Shown: one piece after another, positions 1 through 5,234 of the stretch | How positions within the stretch are numbered: position 1 is the stretch's first letter | How the letters are laid out: each line of letters begins with the position of its first letter | Assembly (NCBI GenBank): GCA_012510295.1 | Contig: JAAZID010000265.1 | Span: 1 to 5,421 of the forward strand | Source: Methanomicrobiales archaeon | GTDB lineage: Archaea > Halobacteriota > Methanomicrobia > Methanomicrobiales > Methanoculleaceae | Reading direction: 5' to 3' | DNA length: 5,421 nt | Made by a program: the position numbers and the translations under genes | Notes under the pieces: generated by a model | What the model was told of the DNA's origin: nothing | Database searches by the model: none | Seen by the model: only the letters and a program-made list of their open reading frames with translations

Positions 1-1
1 G

Positions 2-145
2 CTCATGCCGGCACCGATGGCGCACATGTCGGGGCTCCTGAACGGGGTGCTGGTCCCGGGCGCGGCGCAGATGGCCTGCGTGCCGATGGCGCGCTGGCGC
101 CCCGACGAGGCGCTGGCGGCGATCGAGCGCCACGACGTCACCTGC
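2..145 (+). pseudogene. Fragment of AMP-dependent acyl-CoA synthetase (ANL superfamily), open at left edge, broken at right
   Basis: The forward frame beginning at base 2 encodes a stretch that resembles the middle of the N-terminal domain of AMP-forming acyl-CoA synthetases. It has a P-x-x-H-x-x-G element (PMAHMSG), a glycine/alanine-rich helix (GVLVPGAAQMACVP), then W-R-P-D-E-A-L-A-A-I-E-R-H-D-V-T, the usual helix and strand before the next conserved block of the family. Such enzymes activate carboxylic acids to acyl-adenylates and then CoA thioesters in the cytoplasm. The similarity stops at about base 145. The frame stays open to a stop at 395-397, but the remaining translation is arginine/proline-rich and looks unrelated, so the gene is broken here. 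GC is about 77% over bases 1-120 by hand count, against about 58-60% in sampled lines of the pyrophosphatase gene, suggesting a different source. The substrate cannot be judged from so short a piece. Confidence 0.65.
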
Positions 146-202
146 CGGGAGGGGGTAGATCTTGCTGACCTCCTCAAAGAGGAGGAGGGGGCCATCGCTC
201 AT
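119..202 (-). pseudogene. N-terminal fragment of an ABC transporter ATP-binding protein (LolD/MacB-type), truncated at the junction
   Basis: Read on the reverse strand from an ATG at 202-200, about 28 codons match the opening strand pattern of LolD/MacB-type ABC ATPases. After M-S-D-G-P there is LLLFEEVSKIYPLPAGDVVA followed by L-D-R, which in the family would continue with V-S-L and then the Walker A motif. Here the expected continuation is missing and the frame goes into basic, non-homologous sequence, so the Walker A motif and everything after it are absent. The lost 3' part should have lain to the left, where the acyl-CoA synthetase fragment now is. A GGGGGG stretch at 211-216 (as C on the forward strand), 8 nt upstream of the start, is only a weak ribosome-binding candidate. 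Intact members of this family energise lipoprotein or macrolide export or related membrane systems. The call rests on pattern recognition of one short segment. Confidence 0.6.
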
Positions 203-458
203 CGTCGCCGCCCCCCGGGGTGCCGGAGAGCCGCCGGGCGCGCGAGCCTGAGGTCAGCGTCCGCTCCACTCCCGACCGGGAGGGGGGCTACATCACCCGG
301 CACCGGAATGATCGCGGCGGCCCTGAAACGAATGGTCTCCACACAAAAAATGGAGATGAGCCTCTACTTCAACGTTACTCCAGGCACCCGGGCATAAGAC
401 CTTTGATGACAGAGAGCGATACCTCTGGAGACAACCGTCCCACCATACTGAGGAGGAA
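203..458. other. Intergenic region upstream of the pyrophosphatase gene; no gene recognised
   Basis: No convincing protein is seen on either strand. The open frames here are arginine- and proline-rich and look like chance openings. The stretch lies between the reverse-strand ABC ATPase start (202) and the forward pyrophosphatase start (459), so it would hold both divergent promoters. I see no strong archaeal TATA box. The run of A near 344-349 and CATAAG at 393-398 are the only mild candidates. A perfect 6-bp inverted repeat, CTCCCG-AC-CGGGAG, lies at 269-282 and has no assigned role. Confidence 0.5.
449..456 (+). promoter_or_regulatory. Ribosome-binding site of the pyrophosphatase gene
   Basis: TGAGGAGG lies 2 nt before the ATG at 459. 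The match to the archaeal anti-Shine-Dalgarno sequence is strong but the spacing is unusually short. It still supports the ATG at 459, because the canonical GHxxPDTDS motif of the family begins at residue 10. Confidence 0.65.
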
Positions 459-2081
459 ATGGACCTGAATAAGATCTACATCATCGGCCACAGGCAGCCC
501 GATACCGACAGTATCTGTAGCGTCATCGGCTACGCTGAGCTCCGCAACCACACCGAACCAGGTCGGTATGTCCCGGCCCGCTGCGGGGAGGTGAACGCAG
601 AGACGGCGTTTGCGCTCGAGAAGTTCAACGCCGAAGCGCCGGTCTATATAGCGAGCGTTGAGCCCACCGTATCGGATATACCGCTCGATACCAGGAGCGT
701 CCGGCAGGATGTCCCGACGATCGATGTCGCCGACCTGATGGACACCTACGACATGCGAAACATGCCCATCACCGACGAGGATGAGACCCTGGTCGGTCTC
801 GTCAGTGAGTACGGCCTTGCGCGGGCATACGTCAGGAAGAACCCGAGGGAACAGCTCTCGCTCGTTTCAATGCCGCTTGAGACACTCGCCCGCATACTCG
901 ACGCAGAAACGGTCGTCCCGGCGCACGAGACCCTCGGCGAAGGCCGGATCTACACCGTCATCGACGCCCTGCACGTCACCCTCTCCCGCATGACGTCGGA
1001 TGACATCGCGATCGTCGGGGACAACGAACCGGCCCAGCTCGCCCTGATATCCGCGGGGGTCGCCGCGCTCATCATTGCCGAGGGGGCGCCGGTAGGGGAG
1101 CGGGTAATAGCCGCCGCCCGGACGAGAGGGGCCTCGGTGCTCGCGACGACGCTCGATGCGTTCAGCGTCGGCAAGATGATCAGCCTCTCCCTGCCGGCGA
1201 GAATGATCATGGAGACCGATATCCCCACGGTGCGGCTCGAGGAGTCGCTTGAGTATGCAAAGAGCATCGTCTCAAACTCCAAGTTCAGGACAGCCTGCGT
1301 CGTCAGCGAGGAAGGGCAGCACATCGGGCTTGTATCGAGAACGACGCTTATGCAGGACGTCCAGAAATCGGTTATCCTGCTCGACCACAACGAGTACTCC
1401 CAGGCCGTGGATGGGATCGAGCAGGCTGACATACTCGAGATCATCGATCACCACCGCCTTGGCGCGATATCCACCTTAAAACCGGTGAAGTTCCTCAACG
1501 ATCCCGTAGGATCGACATCGACGATCGTCACGAACAAGTTCATTGAGGCGGGTATCGAGCCCACACCCTCGACCGCTGGACTCCTCCTCGCAGGGGTTCT
1601 CTCTGATACGATGGTGATGAAGCTCTCGACGACCACGCCGGTAGACGTCAGGGCGGCCGATTACCTCGCCGGGATCGCCGGTGTCGACCCGGCCGAGTTC
1701 GGGCCGGAGCTGATCAGGAAGGGTATGGATCTCGATTCGCTCCCAAAAGAGGAACTTCTCACCCAGGATATGAAGCGCTACAACCTCTTTGGGCGGAGTA
1801 TCATGGTATCACAGGTGATGGCGTCGTCGTTTGAGTTTGCAGAGACCCACGCCGATGAGATCCGTGCCGAGCTCGAGCGCCTGCGGGTGACGATGGGGGC
1901 TGACTGTTTCTTTGCCCTCTTCACAAACGTCTTTGGAAACGCAAGCGACCTCTTCGCTGCCGGGGACGAGAGCTGCATCGCGAGGCTGAACCTGCGGGAC
2001 CAGCCCATCAGGCTCGAGGGGGTCATGTCTCGGAAAAAAGATTTTATCCCGAAGTTCGGGCAGATGTTCCGGCAGATCTAG
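459..2081 (+). CDS. ppaC: Manganese-dependent inorganic pyrophosphatase with CBS-DRTGG-CBS insert (family II, DHH)
   Basis: Cytoplasmic enzyme hydrolysing pyrophosphate to two phosphates, pulling PPi-releasing biosynthetic reactions forward. At 540 aa it has the length of regulated CBS-PPases rather than the roughly 310 aa of the plain family II enzyme. Family II signatures are all present: GHRQPDTDSI at residues 10-19, D-H-N at 309-311, D-H-H at 330-332, DPVGSTST at 348-355, LSDT with Asp383 followed by a T-T-T loop, and the C-terminal substrate-binding SRKKD at 524-528 in the DHHA2 domain. The catalytic DHH domain is split by an insert: CBS 1 at about 65-127, a DRTGG-like domain at about 130-245, CBS 2 at about 245-305. 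In characterised CBS-PPases this insert binds adenine nucleotides (AMP/ADP inhibit, ATP or diadenosine polyphosphates activate). Regulation of this copy is inferred from that. No metal-ligand residue appears to be missing. It converges on the neighbouring oxidoreductase gene with a 9-bp gap. Confidence 0.95.
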   Translation: MDLNKIYIIGHRQPDTDSICSVIGYAELRNHTEPGRYVPARCGEVNAETAFALEKFNAEAPVYIASVEPTVSDIPLDTRSVRQDVPTIDVADLMDTYDMRNMPITDEDETLVGLVSEYGLARAYVRKNPREQLSLVSMPLETLARILDAETVVPAHETLGEGRIYTVIDALHVTLSRMTSDDIAIVGDNEPAQLALISAGVAALIIAEGAPVGERVIAAARTRGASVLATTLDAFSVGKMISLSLPARMIMETDIPTVRLEESLEYAKSIVSNSKFRTACVVSEEGQHIGLVSRTTLMQDVQKSVILLDHNEYSQAVDGIEQADILEIIDHHRLGAISTLKPVKFLNDPVGSTSTIVTNKFIEAGIEPTPSTAGLLLAGVLSDTMVMKLSTTTPVDVRAADYLAGIAGVDPAEFGPELIRKGMDLDSLPKEELLTQDMKRYNLFGRSIMVSQVMASSFEFAETHADEIRAELERLRVTMGADCFFALFTNVFGNASDLFAAGDESCIARLNLRDQPIRLEGVMSRKKDFIPKFGQMFRQI

Positions 2082-2087
2082 CCGGAA
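2067..2087. terminator. Hairpin over the pyrophosphatase stop codon, between convergent genes
   Basis: TTCCGGC (2067-2073) and GCCGGAA (2081-2087) form a perfect 7-bp inverted repeat with a 7-nt loop; the TAG stop spans the loop and second arm. It fills most of the space between the ends of two convergent genes. On the forward strand only a short T4 (2099-2102) follows. On the reverse strand a T6 tract (A6 at 2034-2039) follows at a distance, inside the pyrophosphatase gene. Archaeal termination depends mainly on T tracts, so the hairpin may act as an mRNA 3'-end structure instead. A terminator role is inference. Confidence 0.4.
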
Positions 2088-2090
2088 CGC

Positions 2091-3416
2091 TCACTCCCTT
2101 TTATCCCTGAGCATGCCGGCGGCGTAGCGGGCGAGCCCGTAGACACCGTCGGTCGAGGGGTGGACCTCGACGATATCGTCAAACTCGCTGACCGTTATGC
2201 CCCGCCTCATCAGGTAGCCGAGGTAGGAGAGGGGGATCGATGCACCCGGGACACCGGAGGCAGCCCCGATGAGCCGCCCCGACCCCGGATCGACCCTGAC
2301 CTGGGCAAGACCCGTCCAGCCTCTCGCGACGTCCCAGAACGAGCCCGGGCCCGCGGGGGCGGGAGCCGAGAGGGTGACGGCATCGCCGTCAGTCCCGGTC
2401 GCGGTGATGGTGTAGTCGTAGCGGAGGGTCATCGCCTGCGGTATGCACGCATAATCCATGGCGGTGCCGCGGCCGAGTATATTCTCGGCCGCGACCACAC
2501 CCTCCCGGCGGGCCGCGGGCGTGAGGTACGGCGGGCCGATGACGTCACCTGCGGCGTAGACCCCCTCCACGCTCGTGCGCATATGTGCATCCACAACGAC
2601 CGCACCATCAGGCCTCTTCTGGAGGCCCTGTAAGGTACCGGAGTTAGGGACGAGTCCGGTGGCGAGGAGGACGGCGTCGGCCTCGATCTCTTCGCCGCTA
2701 CTGAGCCGGACCGAACGAGCGCGGGTGCCGCCCTCGATGCTGAGGATAGCGGTCTCCTCACGGATGCCGACCCCGGCGAGGTCACGCACTGCGGCGGAGC
2801 GCACTTTTTCATCGATATCGCGGAGCAACCCGCTCCGGACGACCATATCGACCTCTGATCCGAATGCCCGGAATATATGGGCGAACTCAGCCGCCACCAC
2901 CCCGCCGCCGACGATGACCATCCGCCGTGGGAGGTCTTCCATATCGTGGAGTGTCTGGTAGGTGTAGACGCCGCGGAGATCAGCGCCTGGTATATCGGGG
3001 ATAGCCGCCCGCGATCCGGTGGCGGCGAGGACCGCATCGGCCCTGACCTCCTCACCATCGATGTAGACCCTGCCCCCCGAGAGGCTTCCCTCAGCGCCAT
3101 AGACGACATCGACGCCGGCCCGGCGGGTCTCGGCATCGAGGACCGTGGAGAGTTTCTCCTGGATCTCGCGCATCCGTCGCCTGACCGCCGGGTAGGAGAC
3201 AGACGGGACCGAGTCAAGGATCCCGAGATCCTTCTGGACCCGGGCGTACTCGAGGAGCCGGGCGACGTCGTTTAAGGCACAGACCGTCATGCACCGGTCG
3301 TGCAGGCATTGTCCGCCTATCTTGCGTTTCTCGATGAGCCGGACCTCCGCGCCAGCTCCCGCAAGGCGCATCGCACCGATCCTCCCCGCGGGCCCGCCGC
3401 CGATGATGATGATCAT
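2091..3416 (-). CDS. FAD-dependent pyridine nucleotide-disulfide oxidoreductase, dihydrolipoamide dehydrogenase-like, with atypical active site
   Basis: A 441-aa class I flavoprotein disulfide reductase homologue, slightly shorter than the usual 450-475 aa. An N-terminal FAD Rossmann motif (GGGPAG, residues 6-11) is followed by the redox-active region GGQCLHDRCMTVCALND (34-50) with the CxxxxC pair Cys37/Cys42, an ATG motif (132-134), the NAD(P) Rossmann motif GGGVVAAE (170-177), a second ATG with LVPN (252-258), and the FAD-binding YAAGDV (287-292). The dimerisation domain ends near His419-Pro420. The active site departs from the family. The Lys normally four residues after the second Cys (GCIPSK) is Cys46, and the C-terminal HPTxxE is HPSTDG, keeping His-Pro but not the Glu in register. 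NAD(P)H-driven reduction of a disulfide is expected, but lipoamide specificity is doubtful. No 2-oxoacid dehydrogenase genes are adjacent. Second gene of an operon, 8 bp after a 322-aa unknown protein. Confidence 0.9.
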   Translation of the reverse strand: MIIIIGGGPAGRIGAMRLAGAGAEVRLIEKRKIGGQCLHDRCMTVCALNDVARLLEYARVQKDLGILDSVPSVSYPAVRRRMREIQEKLSTVLDAETRRAGVDVVYGAEGSLSGGRVYIDGEEVRADAVLAATGSRAAIPDIPGADLRGVYTYQTLHDMEDLPRRMVIVGGGVVAAEFAHIFRAFGSEVDMVVRSGLLRDIDEKVRSAAVRDLAGVGIREETAILSIEGGTRARSVRLSSGEEIEADAVLLATGLVPNSGTLQGLQKRPDGAVVVDAHMRTSVEGVYAAGDVIGPPYLTPAARREGVVAAENILGRGTAMDYACIPQAMTLRYDYTITATGTDGDAVTLSAPAPAGPGSFWDVARGWTGLAQVRVDPGSGRLIGAASGVPGASIPLSYLGYLMRRGITVSEFDDIVEVHPSTDGVYGLARYAAGMLRDKRE

Positions 3417-3422
3417 GGTCGC

Positions 3423-3427
3423 ACCTA
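3423..3427 (-). promoter_or_regulatory. Ribosome-binding site of the oxidoreductase gene, overlapping the upstream stop
   Basis: On the reverse strand AGGTG sits 6 nt before the ATG at 3416-3414 and shares its first bases with the TAG stop of the upstream gene. This supports the chosen start and indicates translational coupling of the two genes. Confidence 0.65.
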
Positions 3428-4393
3428 GAGCAGTTCGACACCTTCGTCCATCGGTATCGAGAGGACTTCGCCGGTGAACCCGTTGACTTCGACGATCCTG
3501 CTCCCGCCACGCACCTGCCAGACCGGCACATAGATGATATCGAGGGCGACCCGGATATTATTCCGGTCAGGTTTGAGGGTTTTTTCTTCGTAGAAGATGG
3601 CATCACCCTTTTCGTAGCGGAACCGCACACGCTGGGTGAGCTTCTCAATGACCTCCCGCACGATCTGATCCTCGACATCATCTTGCACGAGGCGGGCCGG
3701 CACGATCTCAGATCCGAACGGGACCGCACCCTGCTCAATTGTGTCCGGGTCGAGTTCCATCTTGATGCCGTTGATGGCATTGATGGCCCCGGATCCTTCA
3801 GAGTCGAAGGAGACCACCCGGTCCTTCACCTCACGCTCGCCGGTGCTCGTGTAGTGGTAGCTCCAGTAGGGGATGAACCGGCACTTCGCCGATCCGTGCA
3901 GCCCGGCGATGCCATGAGCACGCTTCTCACTGACCTGGAGGGGGAGGTGGGGCAACTCAGGCCCCATATCCGGTTCATCGTCATCCACTGCTACACCGGC
4001 AACCTCAACGACTTCGTTGCGGAGGGGGGGCACCGGCTCGCCCAGGTCCAGGATCAGGGTCTGCCCGAGCACCTCAGCAAGCGCGGCCCTGCCTGCGTAG
4101 AGGACAAACTCGTCTGCACCCCACTGGATGCTGTCCTCCGCCTGCACCGTCGGATCGAGCGTGAAGAGCAGTTTTCTGCAGACCATCTCATCGCCACCGG
4201 CGTGCAGGTGGTAATCCATCGAATCAAATCTCCTGATCGCCTCTGGATCGTCAGAGCAGAGCACCAGCAGGGCGGTTCCATCTTTGACGGCAGAAAAGAT
4301 CTGCGGATCGTCGACCTCGCCCACCCTGTAGGAAGCCGCCTCAAATATCCGCTTCAGCACATTCCGGGCTTTCTCCCGATTCCCACTCACCAT
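3425..4393 (-). CDS. Conserved-looking protein of unknown function (322 aa), first gene of the oxidoreductase operon
   Basis: I do not recognise this protein. It appears soluble, with no signal peptide or membrane segment. Residues 1-115 look like an alpha/beta domain: a basic first helix (NREKARNVLKRIFEAASYRV), a hydrophobic strand ALLVLCSDDP at 41-50, a strand DEFVLYAGR at 94-102, and LILDL at 113-117. A loose resemblance to restriction-endonuclease-like folds comes to mind, but I cannot place a catalytic D/E-x-K motif, so this is not a call. A linker at about 118-160 is rich in Pro and acidic residues. The C-terminal half is beta-rich and carries two similar motifs, FIPYWSYHY (173-181) and YVPVWQVRG (288-296), perhaps two copies of one small domain. 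Cysteines lie at 46, 72 and 171. The ATG is directly preceded by an in-frame TGA and no Shine-Dalgarno is visible, so the message may be leaderless. It lies 8 bp upstream of the flavoprotein gene, suggesting a linked role, possibly as redox partner or substrate. Confidence 0.8.
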   Translation of the reverse strand: MVSGNREKARNVLKRIFEAASYRVGEVDDPQIFSAVKDGTALLVLCSDDPEAIRRFDSMDYHLHAGGDEMVCRKLLFTLDPTVQAEDSIQWGADEFVLYAGRAALAEVLGQTLILDLGEPVPPLRNEVVEVAGVAVDDDEPDMGPELPHLPLQVSEKRAHGIAGLHGSAKCRFIPYWSYHYTSTGEREVKDRVVSFDSEGSGAINAINGIKMELDPDTIEQGAVPFGSEIVPARLVQDDVEDQIVREVIEKLTQRVRFRYEKGDAIFYEEKTLKPDRNNIRVALDIIYVPVWQVRGGSRIVEVNGFTGEVLSIPMDEGVELL

Positions 4394-4406
4394 TCATTGT
4401 ACATTA

Positions 4407-4610
4407 TTACAGCGAAGTAGAACAATTTTTCCCCGGGAGCCGGGTGGTTGAAGAACTATTTTCTAAGAACGCGGTGGGAGAGAGGATTTTCGCGCACCGG
4501 CGGAACCCGGGAGGTTTCAGGGTCTCGACGTGCCGGCTCATCCAGGCGGCGAGGGGCATGAACTCCACGGGCGTCATCCGGATATTGATACTCCCACGCG
4601 CCTGCGGCAT
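4407..4610 (-). CDS. Doubtful small ORF or gene remnant (67 aa)
   Basis: A reverse-strand frame starts at an ATG at 4610 and stays open for 19 codons further upstream, to a TGA near 4670. The central segment (RGSINIRMTPVEFMPLAAWM, then S-R-H-V-E-T-L-K-P-P-G-F) has mostly G or C at third codon positions and a protein-like residue mix, unlike ordinary non-coding translation. The last 20 or so residues run through the AT-rich promoter-like region and look unnatural. There is no good ribosome-binding site. It ends 13 bp before the 322-aa gene, so it could be a small upstream gene, a decayed remnant, or chance. No family is recognised. Confidence 0.22.
   Translation of the reverse strand: MPQARGSINIRMTPVEFMPLAAWMSRHVETLKPPGFRRCAKILSPTAFLENSSSTTRLPGKNCSTSL
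4421..4430 (-). promoter_or_regulatory. Candidate TATA element for the 322-aa protein operon
   Basis: Reverse-strand AAAAATTGTT in an AT-rich pocket lies about 26-30 nt before bases 4396-4402. Transcription would then start only a few nucleotides before the ATG at 4393. This agrees with the absence of a ribosome-binding site there. The match to the archaeal TATA consensus is loose. Confidence 0.3.
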
Positions 4611-4684
4611 GGACCGACCGGGAACTCTCCCATTTCCTGTTATTTCGGTCCGGGAGATTGCCTGTCATCTCCGCGAAGCGACAT

Positions 4685-5158
4685 TCAATACTTTTCTGTG
4701 TCCGGGCGCGGTACTGCGCTATACTGATCGTAGCGCCCCCCCGCCCCGGCGCCGGAGGGTTCTGCCACCGCTCCGTGTGCAGATTCGGCCAGGTCGACAC
4801 AGTCCGGCTCCCGGGCAGGCCGGCGGGGAGGCAGTGCGATATCGTAGAGTGCGACGAAGAGACGTGACCCGGCAGACGTCAGCGCGTAGTAAACCTTCCG
4901 GCGGTCGCCGATATCACCCGTCCGGACCTTCCGGGTGACGAGGCCTCCATCTACCAGGGCCTTCAGGGCGATGGTAATGGTGTTTGGGTTTGCGCCGAAC
5001 TCATCCTTCAGCTCGGTGAAATACTTCTCGCCCTCCGTCGCCAGCGCGATGTACACCGCCCAGCGCAGATCGCCGGAGAGAGCGCTGACCGCCTCGCGGA
5101 CCTCAAGGGGGACCATGTCGAGGTAGCGGTCGGTAGCTCCCTGGTTGATTCCTCTCAT
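4685..5158 (-). CDS. Winged helix-turn-helix transcriptional regulator (ArsR/MarR-like)
   Basis: A cytoplasmic DNA-binding protein of 157 aa from the preferred ATG at 5158-5156. The sequence runs VREAVSALSGDLRWAVYIAL (start helix), FTELKDEFGANPNTITIALK (helix-turn-helix with recognition helix), then LVDGGLVTRKV and RRKVYYALTSAGSRLF, the beta-wing with basic residues and the 'Y-x-L-T-x-x-G' end typical of winged-helix regulators. Members usually act as dimers at palindromic operators; no sensor ligand can be read from the sequence. The last 45 or so residues are Pro/Gly/Ala-rich, look non-conserved, and are encoded over a C7 run (4736-4742), so this tail may be an unstructured extension or the product of a frameshift. 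An ATG five codons further upstream (5173) is also in frame, but the good ribosome-binding site lies between the two. A palindromic operator sits at its own promoter, suggesting autoregulation. Confidence 0.8.
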   Translation of the reverse strand: MRGINQGATDRYLDMVPLEVREAVSALSGDLRWAVYIALATEGEKYFTELKDEFGANPNTITIALKALVDGGLVTRKVRTGDIGDRRKVYYALTSAGSRLFVALYDIALPPRRPAREPDCVDLAESAHGAVAEPSGAGAGGRYDQYSAVPRPDTEKY

Positions 5159-5164
5159 TCTCAC

Positions 5165-5170
5165 CCACCT
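5165..5170 (-). promoter_or_regulatory. Ribosome-binding site deciding the regulator start
   Basis: Reverse-strand AGGTGG, continuing as GTGA, lies 6 nt before the ATG at 5158 and just after the in-frame ATG at 5173. A site here can serve only the downstream ATG, so 5158 is preferred unless the message is leaderless. Confidence 0.65.
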
Positions 5171-5177
5171 CATTTTG

Positions 5178-5193
5178 GTTAAGTATTGTTAAC
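5178..5193. promoter_or_regulatory. Operator half-site pair 1, over the transcription start
   Basis: GTTAA-GTATTG-TTAAC is a 16-bp dyad with perfect 5-bp half-sites. It overlaps the predicted transcription start of the regulator, where a bound dimer would block RNA polymerase. Binding by the adjacent winged-helix protein is inferred from position and symmetry. Confidence 0.5.
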
Positions 5194-5194
5194 T

Positions 5195-5207
5195 AATATA
5201 TATATTA
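5195..5207 (-). promoter_or_regulatory. TATA box of the regulator gene
   Basis: An uninterrupted alternating AT stretch (AATATATATAT core) in an otherwise GC-rich window is the best TATA box here. With the usual archaeal spacing of about 25-27 nt, transcription would begin near 5174-5176, giving a leader of about 17 nt to the ATG at 5158 that includes the ribosome-binding site. It lies between the arms of a large palindrome. Confidence 0.7.
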
Positions 5208-5218
5208 CTATGGGTTTA

Positions 5219-5234
5219 GTTAAGAATAAATAAC
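5219..5234. promoter_or_regulatory. Operator half-site pair 2, upstream of the TATA box
   Basis: GTTAA-GAATAA-ATAAC repeats the same 16-bp layout as the site at 5178-5193, with one mismatch in the second half-site. The sites start 41 bp apart, close to four helical turns, so two dimers would lie on the same face of DNA on either side of the TATA box. It could also act on a gene diverging to the right. Confidence 0.45.

Larger units (their letters stand above)
4394..4684. other. Region between the operon and the regulator; no gene assigned with confidence
   Basis: The left part (4394-4470) is AT-rich and is probably the promoter region of the 322-aa gene. The rest is GC-rich. A 6-bp inverted repeat, GGAGAT (4653-4658) and ATCTCC (4667-4672), lies just beyond the regulator's stop codon on the reverse strand, but no T tract follows it, so a terminator is not claimed. 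A reverse-strand open frame (4407-4610) with coding-like composition is listed separately. Confidence 0.45.

Noticed and set aside
169..185. Perfect 7-bp hairpin CCTCCTC-AAA-GAGGAGG considered as a terminator
   Set aside because: It lies in the codons for the ABC ATPase N-terminus (leucines and glutamates) and has no T tract after it.
220..468. Forward open frame leading into the pyrophosphatase start
   Set aside because: Charged, low-homology translation with no ribosome-binding site; it overlaps the strong AGGAGG and start of the real gene.
2429..3217. Second long reverse open frame (262 codons) inside the oxidoreductase gene
   Set aside because: Ser/Arg/Pro-rich translation in a different frame of a gene with clear FAD and NAD motifs.
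3683..4420. Long forward open frame (245 codons) opposite the 322-aa gene
   Set aside because: The translation is His/Arg/Asp-rich with no family resemblance and lies wholly antisense to a better coding frame; it is a GC-rich shadow.
4653..4672. Inverted repeat GGAGAT/ATCTCC downstream of the regulator considered as a terminator
   Set aside because: Only 6 bp with an 8-nt loop and no T tract on the reverse strand after it.
4444..4938. Forward open frame of 164 codons across the regulator's 3' end
   Set aside because: Composition is arginine-rich with no recognisable domain, and it is antisense to the regulator over much of its length.
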